Positions 37,785 through 50,309 of a stretch of 64,000 nt of DNA are shown piece after piece (the first letter of the stretch is position 1; each line of letters opens with the position of its first letter). The position numbers and the translations under genes are program-made. The notes below the pieces were generated by a model. The model was not told the DNA's origin. It worked only from the letters and a program-made list of their open reading frames with translations, and did not search any database. The stretch lies in NCBI GenBank assembly GCA_019096195.1, contig JAGTXK010000055.1, positions 1 through 64,000 on the forward strand, in the 5' to 3' direction. The stretch comes from Boletus sp. NGJ. Taxonomy: Eukaryota; Basidiomycota; Agaricomycetes; Boletales; Boletaceae.

Positions 37785-39341
37785 CTACTCTGCATTACCA
37801 ACGGCCTCTTCCATCATCTCTTCCTCCCAATTGCGCCTCGTCGCAGCCAGGAATTCCTCTACGCCATCACCCTCCATAAAGGATTGAAGATTCATCAACG
37901 ACAGGCCGACCCGGTGATCCGTGACCCGGTCCTGGAGAGCGGAGACGTCAACCTAGACCACGCCAACCAGCATCGTGAAACCAGCCACTCACCTGTGCAT
38001 AATTGTACGTCCGAATCTTCTCGCTGCGATCGGCCGTCCGGATCAGATTCTGTCGGGTCGCACGACGCTCGGCGATCTCTTTGCTAATTTTCATGTCCAT
38101 GAGGCGCGCCCGAAGTACTTGGAATGCACGACGCTTGTTCTGGGACATGAGACGCGTGAATTCCATCAATCAAAAAGCGCTAGGAAGCGGTGCGAACCTG
38201 GTGCTGACTCCGCTCATCCTGCATTGACACTGTAACACCCGTTGGAACATGTGTCAGACGCACGGCCGACTCAGTTTTGTTGACATGCTAAGAAAATCTG
38301 TGATAAGTGACCCTCGGCGCCAAACATGCACGGACACGAACCTGTCCACCTGCACCACGCGAACGCATCACCTCGATCCGTACATCTTCTATCTTGAACA
38401 GGTTATCGTCCGCAGCGGGTTCGGCCTCTTCGCTGAGGGGAAGCACCTACGCAAAGTGAGAAATGAGACAGCATCCAGCGTGAATTGAAACCTACGATGA
38501 TCGCGATGGTACTGGTATGCACCCGTCCACTCGCTTCCGTCACTGGAACGCGTTGTACACGATGCACCCCCGTCTCCCATCGCAGCGTATCATATGCGCC
38601 GTCCCCTTTGACCTCCACGATCGCATCTCGTATCCCTCCACCCATCAGCTCCGTGCTCTGGATCACGTCCGCACGCCACCCCCGAGCGTGGGCGTAACGA
38701 ACATACACCCTCAACAGGTCCGTCAAGAAAAGTGTCGCCTCTGAGCCCCCCACGCCGGCTTTTAGCTCCAACAACGCCGAAAACGACCGTGTCTGTGATG
38801 GCGGAACGAGCAAGGAAGGAAAGGTCGTCGAGAGATACGTCGACAAGCTCTCCTTGAGCGTCGTGAACTCCTCTTCGGCCAAGGAACGCATGGTTGGATC
38901 TGGATCCTTGAGGAGTGGGAGCGTATCTAGCAGGGACTACTGAGGTCGTTATGTACACCAAATACGTCTTCGAGCCCCCGAAAGAATCCAACGTACCTCC
39001 CTTGTCTTCACCCACGACGTCCACGCGTCGTACAGAGGTTCCAACTCCTTGACGTGACGCGCCCGCGCAATCTGTTCTGGAGACGACACGGCTTCGGACA
39101 TCTTTCTTGAGAGGTGAGTCATAGCGAAACGCCTGTTTCTCAAGCGACTTGCCTTGGAAAGCAATTCTTTTCTCCTCTCGATGCGCTTCTGTACAGCCTG
39201 CAGAATGCGTGCGCCATCATTTTCGAGTTGATTTATGGCGCTTGCGCTGGGTAGAGTGGACTGAGTACGATTTGAATGTACGAGTACATGCTGAGCAGAA
39301 CGTCTCAGTGGTCCATGTACTCGTAGCAAAACGCTCAACAT
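37785..39341 (-). CDS. MRF1: mitochondrial peptide chain release factor 1
   Basis: The start [17 protein letters not shown] (39341) is basic and looks like a mitochondrial import signal. The core has [19 protein letters not shown], [22 protein letters not shown] residues (read as [20 protein letters not shown]) and [10 protein letters not shown]. Then, after an intron, comes the catalytic loop MRSRGAGGQ (about 38350) that triggers peptidyl-tRNA hydrolysis. The C-terminal part reads [26 protein letters not shown], then [18 protein letters not shown] and a Glu-rich end at 37785. The gene holds about five introns. Domains are in the order usual for class I release factors and the GGQ is intact. 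Confidence 0.9.
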
Positions 39342-40880
39342 TGAGTTGTGCAAGGTACCGTAAACCTCATGAGTGCTGCCCCGGATCGGGATCGGGTGTT
39401 TGTTTATTTTCAAAGCCTTTACCAAACAACGCTCTGCTTACGTCATGCAAGAGGCACTGAAAGTCATCACTGAGTCAACCAGAACGTACTTTATTCATGC
39501 TGCCGTGGCGCGTTCGGCCTCAGCTCAGCTATACAAAAGATCGACGGCTACCTGGATAGTCGATGCAAGGCCCGCACTGCTTCGAGCAACGCTCGCCAAC
39601 GCAGGTCTGTCATGTCGATTATCACAAACGCGCCGGAGCTTGCAGTACATGTGAATGCGGGCGAGGTACTCGACGTCAAACATACTCATACTCTCGAAGA
39701 TGAAGACCGGGATGCTTGTAGTTCAAAAAGTAAGTCGTTTGCATAGCTTCCGCTCCGTACTTGCGGTGCATAGCAATTCTATTTCTCGAGCTATACATAC
39801 TAACGTTATCGTGCAGTGGTCGAAACAAGCCCATGCAAGTGGAACGTTATATTAGCCTCCGCGTCCGAAATCATGGAACCAGCCCTCCGACACATTCCCT
39901 CCTTCCCCCCGTGCAATCACTTTGGTCTTGCCATTGTCAACTCGGCCGTCATTCCGAACATTCTTAATTGCTTCGTACGTTCTGCTTTTACATTGCTCGT
40001 CATTTATACCGTGCTGCAGTATGTACACGCCGGCACACATGCGCAAAGTAGCGCATATCAGAGAATGTACATACTCCAACAGAATAAAGCATTAATTTGC
40101 ATTTATGGGCAGGTGGAGAACTGCATCCGAGCACAGCAGAGCGCAGAAATGCGCATAAGACGAGCATTGGTCCGGGAGTACACTAGTTCCACAGGGAACA
40201 CATTCGAGCAGGCGACGGCATGGTTGAACATACTTGATCAGATAATCCTTATGATTTTGGTCTCACGTCGTGCTTGTATCTTCCTACCGCTGTTTATTTC
40301 GTATATACTTTCTGCTCACACATCCAAACAGATGCCGACTGATCTTCAACGCACGGACCAAAAAGTCTGGGTATGATTTGATGACCTGTTACGCGCAGAT
40401 TCTGCGACGAACGTTGGCTCGGTATACCCTCATTGATGGTGTTCCCTGTAGCTGTGATCTGGACCCTACCGTGCATGCCATGCACCACTATTGTTCGTAT
40501 GCCGACGGATGTTGATACGGTGTCTACGATAATCAATATGAGACATTTGTGCACAAATATATCTATAATTTGGACAGGATATTCGCATCCGGTTAAGTAA
40601 TGAACTGCGACGCACTCGGATGTGCGAAATTGGTCAGGCGGCGATACGGAAATTGTCGAGGGTAATATGGTGGCATAGTGGGAAGGGGATGATGATGGGC
40701 GAGACTGCAAAGACCGCGGAATGAACGGTGTCAGCGGCGACTCACCACAGGTCGTGGCATTGAAGACGAAACATGTGAGCGCCGGGAGCGACCCGACAAC
40801 GTGCCGATAGACTGAGTTGATCCACCCGAAGCACCCCTGGCGCCTGCGCAACGACGAGACGAGACACCCGAGCGTCATGC
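39342..40880. other. no gene assigned
   Basis: About 1.5 kb with several plus-strand open stretches. One can be linked from about 39610 (MSIITNAPELAVHVNAGEV) across a possible intron (39730-39816) to a frame ending at 40376, but I recognise no family and the later part contains no convincing motif. It could be a small species-specific gene or non-coding. Confidence 0.3.
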
Positions 40881-41425
40881 TCAGAGGAGAGTGGGACCGA
40901 GGTCGGGAGTTGTGAAAACCGCGCCGAGGACGGAAGAAGGAGGGGCTGAGGGCGTCCTCGGGCTGTAGATGAAATAAGTGTCAGTGCTGGAACGCGATAG
41001 AACCGAAATTGTGGTAAAGCTTGTCAGAAACGCCAAGGTCGTTAATGGCTGGTATACACAGTGAGGTAGGGTGATGGAACTTGGATATCTTGGTGACCGA
41101 TGATCTCTGATTGTGATTTTTCCGTCCTCGCAACCGGCCACGAGGAACTGGTCCCCTTGTTCTCTGGAGGGGCGTCATCGTTCGTATATTTCGAACTCAA
41201 TAAGACGATTTACACGGTGTAAAGTGAGCTCTTCATTGCTTGCTAGGCAGAAGGGTGCGTACATGTTGTCGTGTACTGTACCATCCAGTAACTTTGGAGA
41301 CCGCCAATCTGGTGGATACATCGGATTGCTTGATATTGTTGTCAGGTACGGCGAAAATGTTTCGAGCCGTCACCCAGGCGAGAGCATCGTTGACTCGTGA
41401 GTGATGGTCGTTGCTGCAATTGCCT
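40881..41425 (-). pseudogene. WD40-repeat remnant
   Basis: On the minus strand a readable stretch gives MYAPFCLASNEELTLHRV, RLIEFEIYERW and QFLVAGCEDGKITIRD (about 41290 down to 41105), followed by an apparent intron and KFHHP. The last segment is the same last-blade signature seen at 1440-1490 and near 7470. Upstream, to about 42050, I could not follow further blades in one frame. It is therefore either a fragment or the 3' end of a degraded WD40 gene. Confidence 0.45.
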
Positions 41426-43858
41426 TCCCTTGTGACCGCTATCAGAGAAGCGGTCCAACCAAAGTGTCTGAGGCTCCAGCGTGTCCAGTGAACATGATCT
41501 GGTGACCGTCGAGTCGAGCAGGCAGGGGAGAAAACACTTAGTAACCAAGGTCATGGGGTATGCCATCGCCCCTGTGCGCGAGGTCGTGTCGCTCTGCGTC
41601 ACCAGCCATGTCCCGTGCGTCCCGTTACTCCATTAGCCGATAGGATGAGGCCATCTGTCAATTTTCGAGACAGTGATCAACACCGACATGACATTCCTTG
41701 ATAATTGTCATGACTCTCGCTTGCCCTACAATCCTAACCGAGTCGCCGTCGTCACTCACGATGTGTAATATCCTCCCGTTCGTCGACGTGGCCAGCGCCA
41801 TACTCTGCGGCACCGGCCATGCAGTGGACGGCATTACATCCTTCGTTTCGATCACTGATCACGCCTGTGTTATCATAGTCAGCCACAAGACCAGTTTCGA
41901 ACTGTTGAACTACACAAGGTCAATCTGGGCCAATGCGTGTTACCCCTATCGTTTCAACCCAAGGTCTGAGGTATCCCTGCAACCTGAAAGAGGCTCAGGC
42001 ATACTTATTGCCACAACAAAGCAGTATTGTGATCGGAGAGCATGAAAAGAGAGGAGGTTTGAATTAATATGAGGTGAGTGATAAGTAAGATATTTGCTAC
42101 CTCACGACCCGGTGTCATTAGTCTTTTTTGCACCTTGTTTTCGACATGCAGGAAGGTGATACAGTACGTCGTCAATACGGTCTAGGCACAAACAAAGGTA
42201 ATAAGTATCTTCAAGATAGAAGGGAAAATAAATAAAAAAGGCCAAGGTGGCGCTTCTACTTACGTAATGTTATATAATCCGGGGTAATTGTAATCCCACG
42301 CGAATTGCGGGTTGACCGCACTGTGCAACGTACTACTGTATCACTAAGATAATGACTTACCAGACGTTCGCCAAAATCAATTATGACAGCAAACAGTTCT
42401 CTTCCTCGGTCATCAACTCTCCAAGGCCACCAGAAAATCGTCAAATTTCGGACCTCAACCCCGTTCGGAAGACCATACTGTCCCCACCTTGCAGCATCCT
42501 TCCGGTGACGAGATAGGTTACTTTCCGAGTGCTAAAAGTAGTCCTTTCTCTATTTTTGAGCTGGCTGAGTCTGCATGGTACGTTGCCAATCCAACCTGTG
42601 GCCTGATCCGCATCGTTGCGTTAATCTATCACTTGATCAAGGCAATTGGGTCCTTCAAATTCGCACCTTCTCCGCGCTAACCCTCCCAAATTTTATCTTT
42701 ATGTTCCGTTGCGCTTCTCGTAGCATGCGGTGCGAGCGGCGGCGATTGCATCACATGTACAAAAGAGTTCGGAGACGCTCCGTTATCGATATGGAGCATA
42801 CCTTGTGTTGTTTTGAGTCGAACGCCAGCGTGACCAAGGTCACGCACTGCATTGACATGCTCTCCAGGGGTTCGTTTGGTTGCCTCCTCTCGTCCAAAGG
42901 TTCCCTGATATTTGCTATTCTGGGATCGTCGTCAGAATACCCGTACGTGGCATGTGTTTCCCTCGGTGTGTAGCGTGTCGGCTACTAGGTCATGCTGAGT
43001 CTGACGATTCCTGTAGGCGTGCGATGCATGAGATGTGACACCAGCTTCAGTAGTGGCTAACTCTTTTAGATTGTCGCGAGATAGATAGTCTTGGAGGTTC
43101 AATGTATAGCTGGCACTTTCATATCGATGCACTTCGTGGTGGGTACTTGCATGTAGCCACCTGCAGACAAGTCGAATTAGGTGCGGCATTTTTACTGTAT
43201 ATGGTTAATGAATGACCTGACGGCTCAGGTGATTGAGATCCGGATGGTTGCATGACGACTGTCTTCCCCCAACGGCCGCATCTGAGGTATCTCTACAGAT
43301 CCAACTCCATCCAAGTAATTGACAGTTTTGAACACTCCAGTTATGTAACCAACCCAAGGGTTCGGTGATGCGCGTCATCAGTTCGTCGGATGGCCTTCCA
43401 CCACACTGAACTCGTCCTTCGGATCACCATTTGCCCTCAAGTTCCTTCCTGCCCTGGTTTCAAACCAAGGATCTGTTTTGACTCTTTGACCGCGGCCCCA
43501 TCCAAGGTACAGGTGTCTGCCACATGTCTTTCAATTTGAATTTTGTTGATGTTCTCGTCCACCTGACAGCAGCAACCTGGGGCCCGATTACCTCACAGGC
43601 GTCGCTGACGTGCATGCCAGCGAAAAATACTTGGTTTCCCTTGTATCAAGTACGTTTGTGTCTTGCCTCCTGTTATTACGGATCTAACTTGTTACCGAAT
43701 GCAGGTCATCGTCTTCGTTCTCACACTCATCAGGTTAGGTGTAATCCGCGCATAGCGCTCGCGACCCCTGGCATGAGTATATAAATGACCTCCTTCTTTC
43801 TCTCTATCAAATTTATTGTCCATTTTTGCGACATCTTCTCTTCCCTTTGCCTTGAGCC
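41426..43858. other. no gene assigned; GH55 upstream region at right
   Basis: About 2.4 kb with short frames on both strands. One minus-strand stretch (about 42830-43190) reads smoothly but resembles nothing I can name. The last 60-70 bp before 43859 are rich in C and T (ctccttctttctctctatc), as in a fungal promoter. Confidence 0.35.
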
Positions 43859-46800
43859 ATGCGGTTCAGTTCTGCGTTGCTCCTTCTCAGTACAATCTTA
43901 TACACCTCCCGAACTGCTTCTGGTCTGGGCTCGTCTTGCTCGTCTGCTCTAGGTGGCGGCACGGCAGCATCAACTGATCCATATTGGCTCGAGACAATCA
44001 CACACCAGGGAACCGCTCCATTCAATCCCAACCCAAGTTCATATCAAGTTTTTCGCAACGTTAAAGACTATGGTGCCAAGGGTGATGGCGTCACTGATGA
44101 TACAGCCGCGATCAAGTTAGTTATCGATGATCTCGCGAGGGCTTTCGTTGATGTTCGCGTTCGTAGTGCAGCTATGTCGTCAGGAGGTCGCTGTGGTGGA
44201 GGCACTTGCTCCGAGTCGACGTATGAGGTTCTTCTTCGTCGATGCTTTTTGGGCTAACTCGTATGCGTAGTCTGTCTCCGGCGATCGTGTATTTCCCTCA
44301 AGGGTAAATTCGTCGAATTGGATTAGCGTGTGCGCCGCGCTGACCCCATGATTAGCATTTATTTAGTTACGGCACCTATTGATACCTATTACTATACCCA
44401 AATGATCGGAGATGCCAAGAATCCTCCAACTCTTCTCGCAGGCTCGTCATTCATCGGATTCGCTGTCATAGGTCAGTCCCGTCGGATCTCGTCGTGGAAC
44501 TGGATCTAAAAGTGAAATAGACACCGACCCTTACATTCCTAATGGTTACGGCGCTGAGTGGTTCACCAATCAGGATAACTTGTACGGATTATCGAATACC
44601 TTTCGTCTTTCATGTGCTGAGATTCGTCTCGATGTAGCTTCCGCTCTGTGCGGAACTTGATCATCGACTTGAGGCAGATTCCCTCCGGGAACCAGGCATT
44701 CGGTTTACACTGGCAGGTGGCTCAGGGGACTTCGTTGTTTAATATCGTGGTCGAGATGTCCACTGCCTCTGGCACGCAGCATCAAGGTAAGAAAGGAGCT
44801 GCATCTCTTGGGATGAACCTAATTTTTTGTGACAGGGATATTCATGGAGAACGGAAGGTTGGCATTCATTATTTTTTTTCGGTAATATATGCTTGGTTTA
44901 TACTGACACGCCTCGATCTCTCTAGCGGTGGTGTCATAACAGGTAAGTAGCCATAAACGATGTACAACATGGACGCTTACATCTCGTCAGATCTTGTTTT
45001 CAATGGAGGTAATCAACGATCTTCAGTGAACGGAACAGAATAATAGACTCTCATTCAGGACACATTGGTATTGAGGTTGGAAACCAACAGCTCACGGTTC
45101 GCAACCTTACAATCAATAATGCTAACATTGGTGAGTGGAAGGGGTGATGTATGTAAACGGACACTCATCAGGTACTTCCCAGCTGTATCGAATATCTGGG
45201 ACTGGGGTCCGTTGTTCCACTGTGGATCAAAGAGACGTTTCCCTGACATCTCCATCAGGGTTCACATTCCAAGGTGTTACTATCAACAACTGCCAGGTAA
45301 GTGGATTTGAGTTGCTTGCGCTTTGAAAGTGGAGCATGCCCGATCCTTTTGTACAGGTTGGCTTTGCCATAGGAGTTGGTGGAGAGACGATAGCGACTCA
45401 GGTGAAGTATTTCACCATGGACACCTTTTTTTTTTCCATTAGTAACCAGACGTATTCAGGGTGTTGGTTCGGATGTCATCGTCGATGCAGTCGTTACCAA
45501 CACACCCATCTTCATTCAAGCATCTGTCGCCAGTAACGGCACCCTTCCGTACTCCTTGATTCTCAACAATATCCAGCTGTCGGGCGTTCCAACGGCAGTC
45601 GGCGATGCCAATGGAACTACTATCCTCGCAGGAGGTACTACTACTATCGCCTCGTGGGCTCAAGGAAACGAGTACTCCGGAACTAGCGGCCAGAAGACCT
45701 GGGTACAGGGCAACATTGCCTCGCCCAACAAGCCCTCAGTGCTCCTTGACAGCTCGGGCCGAATCTTTGGAAAAGCACATCCTCAATACGCAAGCTACGC
45801 AGTGGACCAGTTCATTAGCGTCAAGAGCCAAGGTGCCAAGGGTGATGGCCAGACGGATGACACTAGTGCTATCCAGAACGTCTTCAACCAGGTATACCCC
45901 TGGATTTGTGTTGGCATTGGAATCGCCATTTTAACATGTTTGTCTCACAGTACGCAGGGTGCAAGATCATTTTCTTCGATGCGGGTGTGTACTATGTCAC
46001 AGACACGATCTCCATTCCTGCGGGAACTCGGATTACCGGGGAGGCATGGTCCGTCATCCTCGCAGGAGGCAGCAATTTCCAATCTCAGGGCAACCCGCGC
46101 GTCGTTGTACAAGCAGGCACTTCTGGCTCCCAGGATGTCCTGGAGATCAGTGACATGGTGTTCTCCACGGCTGGTCCTAGTGAGTGAAATACTACCTGTT
46201 CACGGGTGATCTCAACATATTCCAGCTCCTGGGGCAATCGTGCTTGAATGGAATGTCCACGATCCCTCTGGCCAGCAAGGCGCTGCTGGTCTCTGGGATA
46301 CTCACATCCGGTAAGTCATCTATTACCACTGCGAGAATTTCGCTCATCCTTTTGATCGACAGGCTCGGAGGAGGTCTGTACGGTACTCCTTTGGTATACA
46401 GCACCAACTAATAGAGTGCATCTAGCTGTGGGTACCAACATGGAATATTCGAACTGCCGAAATGGCACTGTGAACACGGCATGCCAGGCTGCGTTCTTGG
46501 GTATCCATCTGACCTCTGGATCTAGCGCATACTTTGAGGTTCGTGGTATTGATACGTTTATCCCCACGTTGTCGCATTCATCGAATGATCAGGGGACCTG
46601 GGTATGGACCGCAGACCACGATCTAGATGCATCCTCCATCACGGACCAAATTTCGGTCTTCACTGGGCGTGGTATCCTTTCAGAATCAGCGGGACCTGTT
46701 TGGTTGATTGGAACTTGTAAGTCGATAGCATCTTTTTTTTTTTTTTTTTTTTTTTTTGATCTTGACGACGCTCATGCCCACAGCTTGTGAGTCTCTTCGA

Positions 46801-47503
46801 GTCTATTGGTTCTATAGATGCCCGATGGATGACATGCCATTCCAGCGGAACACGCTGCTCTCTACCAGTATAACTTGGTGAACGCTCAGAATCACTACAT
46901 CGGGTTTGCTCAGACAGAAACTGTAGGCGATCATTCATTTGATATTTCTCTTTTCCGAGATGCACAAGTTGACGTTATATCCGCTCCTCCAGCCTTACTA
47001 TCAACCTGTCCCCGTCGTCCCAGCGCCATATAGTATCGATTCCACTTATCATGACCCCAGTTATCCCAGTGGTCTCGGCTCAGCTTGGTCGATGTACATA
47101 CAATCTTCGTCCAACATTTTGGTCTTTGGTGAGTAGCGTCACGATCCCTACGTCGTCTCTTTCAAAATTTTTATTTTTATTTTTATTTTTTATAAACGAC
47201 TGGTAGGCGCTGGTTTTTATAGCTTTTACCAAGTGAGTGTCTATTCAAGCTCTATCCGAATCATCCGACACCACCCCCCTTTTTTAAAAAAAATTATCTT
47301 TGTAGAACTACGTCCAGACCTGCCTCACCCCCAGCTCGTGTCAATCACAAATCTTCAACGTCGACTCGGCGTCGAGCGTGACTGTCTGGAGCGTGTCTAC
47401 GGTCGGTACGACGTACCAGCTCAGCGTGAACGGAAACGGGGTCATCAATCAGGCCAACAATTTGGATGGGTTCCAAAGCACGTTTACCACCTGGACTCCG
47501 TGA
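43859..47503 (+). CDS. GH55 family exo-beta-1,3-glucanase, secreted
   Basis: The signal peptide MRFSSALLLLSTILYTSRTA leads to YWLETITHQGTAPFNPN and the first pectate-lyase-3-like module FRNVKDYGAKGDGVTDDTAA. Later exons give SGGRCGGGTC, YFPQG, NLIIDLRQIPSGNQAFGLHW, GHIGIEVGNQQLTVRNL and TINNCQVGFAIGVGG. The second module opens with FISVKSQGAKGDGQTDDTSA and continues through IIFFDAGVYYVTDTISIPAG to SSAYFEVRGIDTFIPT. Two right-handed beta-helix modules are characteristic of GH55, which releases glucose from beta-1,3-glucan outside the cell. About fifteen introns interrupt it; one (near 46719-46780) holds a run of 25 T. Translation ends in TFTTWTP and TGA at 47501. A splice at the same point into a further exon is possible but gives no family sequence. 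Confidence 0.9.
46733..46757 (+). repeat. T25 homopolymer in a GH55 intron
   Basis: Twenty-five consecutive T lie between the exon ending WLIGT and the exon containing EHAALYQYNL. It may act as a long polypyrimidine stretch before the acceptor. Its length is likely to vary and to be hard to sequence. Confidence 0.8.
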
Positions 47504-47997
47504 GTTATGTTTTGCCCCTTTGTGGAAAGGCGTGGCAGGTGTGGTATTCGGTGAATGTTGTTGCTTGTACAACTCGATTCTTTCTTTTTTTTTCTTTTTT
47601 TTCTTTTGGGTGACTGTAGTCACCCACGATGGTTCGTCCGGCGTATGTTAAAGTTGAAGTGTATTGTTGAGTTCGCGTGTAATTGTCAAATGATAAGTAG
47701 GCCCTGTATCGGAATGAGATTATTTCAAAAATCGCGTCGTGGCGTCGTTCCTGCTATCCATCAACCGCGACGATAACGGTCCTAATTTCGACGCGGCCAT
47801 GTCCTAACCTGGACCTGCAATGGCCCATTGGTTTGCTGGTACCAGCAATGATATCCTCGGACGAAACTCTGCCACTTTACCGGGATCACAAAGCGCACGA
47901 CTACGAGATACAGCAAACGAAAAAGAAAGACAATACGTTCCGGACGACGGGAATCTCCATACAGTACATACAGAGAAGAGCAGACCGTCCGTTACCA
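47504..47997. other. convergent intergenic region
   Basis: About 490 bp between the glucanase stop and the stop of the CNNM-type gene. It has T-rich runs at 47580-47607. No gene recognised. Confidence 0.45.
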
Positions 47998-50233
47998 TCA
48001 GCTCTTGGGCGAGTCATTCACAGCACCATATTGCAACGGCGTCTGATGGTGTAACATCCCTGTATCCCTCGCATGTGCGTGACCGACGGAGTGGTATTGC
48101 AGCTGATGTTGCTGTATTTGTTGTTGTATTTGTTGGGGCGTATGTGGAGCAAGTGGCGAAAACAACGCATGTTCGCTCGGGAGGGGAGGGGAGGCTAGCA
48201 GGGGTGTACACTCGGCGGAGACGATGCGGGTAAAGGTGCGTTCGCGTTCGACGATTCTGTCAATGGAGGTGGGAACGAGTTGGGGATGGAAAACCAATAC
48301 GCACCCGCGCATCAGAGCTGCATTCGTAAGCCGTTTCGCGTGTCGCTTACTCTGATTGTCTTCAAACTGATCCGTCTCGTCGACAATCTCTTCTGAAATG
48401 ATCTCCTATACAACCGTTGCGTCGCGACCGGACGTGAATGCAAATGGCAAAAAGCGCGCGATGATATCAGTCACAGGCGACAAGGCGAATCTCACGCTTA
48501 CCTCGATGATATCTACGGTCGGTCAGCGACGACCGACTTGAAAGGCAACGCGAAGACGTACCTTCGAGGGTGATCACGCCGATACCACCACCAGCAAGGC
48601 CGGGCGTGCGGCTCACTAGCAATAAATGCGCACGTCCAGTTTGACTTTTGAATAGGGGTGAGACAAAACGACTCGAGATGGCTGCCCACGTACAAATAAT
48701 CCAATGCGTGGAAACAATTGATGGATGGATGCGCTTCCGGCAAAATCGAGAGTTTAAAATGAGACACGGGGAGCGCTTTTGCGGGGTCGTACGCGAGGAG
48801 CTATACGGGTGCGACGCATTAACCTTGGGGGATGCGACAAAGAAGAGGGGGACCTTTTTGACAAGGAGAAGCCCCCGAAAGGCGAGTGGCTCGCCTGGTT
48901 CGTGTATAGGTATGCGCGAATAGCCACTGTTGAGTCTGTTAAGCGATTGGACAATCAGAACAAGCATGATGTCGGTGAGGATGAACGTGCATGGCGTCCA
49001 CGGTGGCATGATCCATAACTGTATCCACACAGAGGGTGACGACATCCTGATGTGGGACGTTCTTGTGAGGTGGTGTGGGTGGGTAGCAAGTGCGCGCCGC
49101 ACCTTGATGGGGGTCATGATGGTCTCTACGTTTTTCGTGTTGAGTTCCAAGACGCCGTTGAGGATGCTGATTTCGTCATCGCGGAGGGGCTCCTCGCCGG
49201 TGCGATGGAACTGTAGGAACGACTTGAGCTCCGCCTTCTTGTACGTATGCGCCTCGTTTACGCCGAGGACATGGTCTAAAAGCTTGGCAATGGGCCAAGC
49301 AATCGGGGCTAGAGCGGGCTAGAGGACATACTTTTTGGAAAAGGAAAGCGACATACCAAACACATACATGAGAGAGAGCACAAAGGGAGCGCAACGAGCG
49401 CCGACTGCGAGGCCGTATCTTACGCTGACTGCTTGTGGGATGATCCTAGACAAGGGTCTAGAGTGTGTGCTAGGTGTTGCACAAGAGGAAAAGACGTACT
49501 CTCTGTAAAGGAAAAAGTGAGATGAGAGCAAGGAAAGCGGCGGCCACACGTACCCAAAGATGACTGACGGGGATCTGGGGGTGAGGAAGCGAGACGACAA
49601 AGAGATATGCAAGTCGTACCAATCGCGGTCGTGGAGATGGCGACGGCTGCAATACCACCGCCAATCTGGGGAAACAGTTTGGTAATGTCCGAGGCAAGCA
49701 TGGGATGATGCGTACGGCACCGTCCAAAAAGATGGGTAAACTCTCGTTGACGATCTGGGGAGGCGTGAAAAAGGGGGGGTGCCGACGAGACAAACGTTTA
49801 CGTACGACGTTGGCTAGGAGAAGGACCTGGAGGGGTGTGTGAGCAAAGGCGGTTGAGGGAAAGAGATGGGTGTGCTGACGACGAGGACCCAATGGCGGCC
49901 TTTGTGCATGAGCCGCAGGACTGGGAGGATGAGAAGAGAGGCGGGCGAGAGATGGGGGCGAGAGCACCTTTTTGCGCGTTTTTGCGTTCGACCACGTCTT
50001 CTGAAGAGGTTGCTAGGACGCGAAGGTGAAGTTCGTCGAGGCCCATGAGACCGAGAGTAAGGCTGGGACCGGGTGTTAGGTGGTCGGCTGTGAGAGGATA
50101 CTGAGCATTACCCCGCAAATACGCCGCCTGCGAGGACGAGGACGGCGCTGATGGCTATTTTACCCCAGAATTCGGGAGAGCCGACTTGTTCTTCGCTTGT
50201 TGTGGGAGGGACATGGAGGAGGGAAAGGAGCAT
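47998..50233 (-). CDS. CNNM/CorC-type (DUF21-CBS) membrane protein, MAM3-like
   Basis: The start at 50233 gives MLLSLLHVPPTTSEEQ, then the DUF21 membrane part: ISAVLVLAGGVFAG, LTLGLMGLDELHLRVLATSS, VLLLANVVVNESLPIFLD-like exons, IFGEIIPQAVSVRYGLAVGA and ALELKTFLxxH-like KKAELKSFLQFHRTGEEPL. The CBS pair follows: SILNGVLELNTKNVETIMTP, SGYSRIPIHEPGE and GIGVITLEDIIEEIISEEIV. The C-terminus is low in complexity with Gln repeats (QQIQQQIQQHQ). Fungal members (Mam3 of yeast) sit in the vacuolar membrane and affect metal homeostasis; animal CNNM proteins act in magnesium transport. There are about nine introns. Its start codon faces that of TRM2 with under 80 bp between. Confidence 0.85.
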
Positions 50234-50309
50234 TGGCGTTGCGATGGGAGGGGACCCGACCCCTTTTATACGCGGCGCTTGTTTTGAAATGGGGCCGACT
50301 CGTTCGATC
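50234..50309. promoter_or_regulatory. very short bidirectional promoter (MAM3-like / TRM2)
   Basis: The two divergent start codons are about 76 bp apart, or 55 bp if TRM2 starts at an upstream in-frame ATG (50289). A TATA-like ttttata lies at about 50264-50270, pointing towards TRM2. Confidence 0.55.

Noticed and set aside
40294-40878. 194-codon minus-strand frame next to the WD40 remnant
   Set aside because: No recognisable motif and no smooth join to the WD40 segment, so not called as a gene.
47560-47610. Extra GH55 exon after a T-rich intron
   Set aside because: The translated continuation has no family similarity, and a TGA directly after TFTTWTP gives a normal end.
48100-48130. Short repeats of gttgtatttgttg as a microsatellite
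   Set aside because: They encode the Gln-rich C-terminus of the CNNM-type protein on the other strand and are explained by it.
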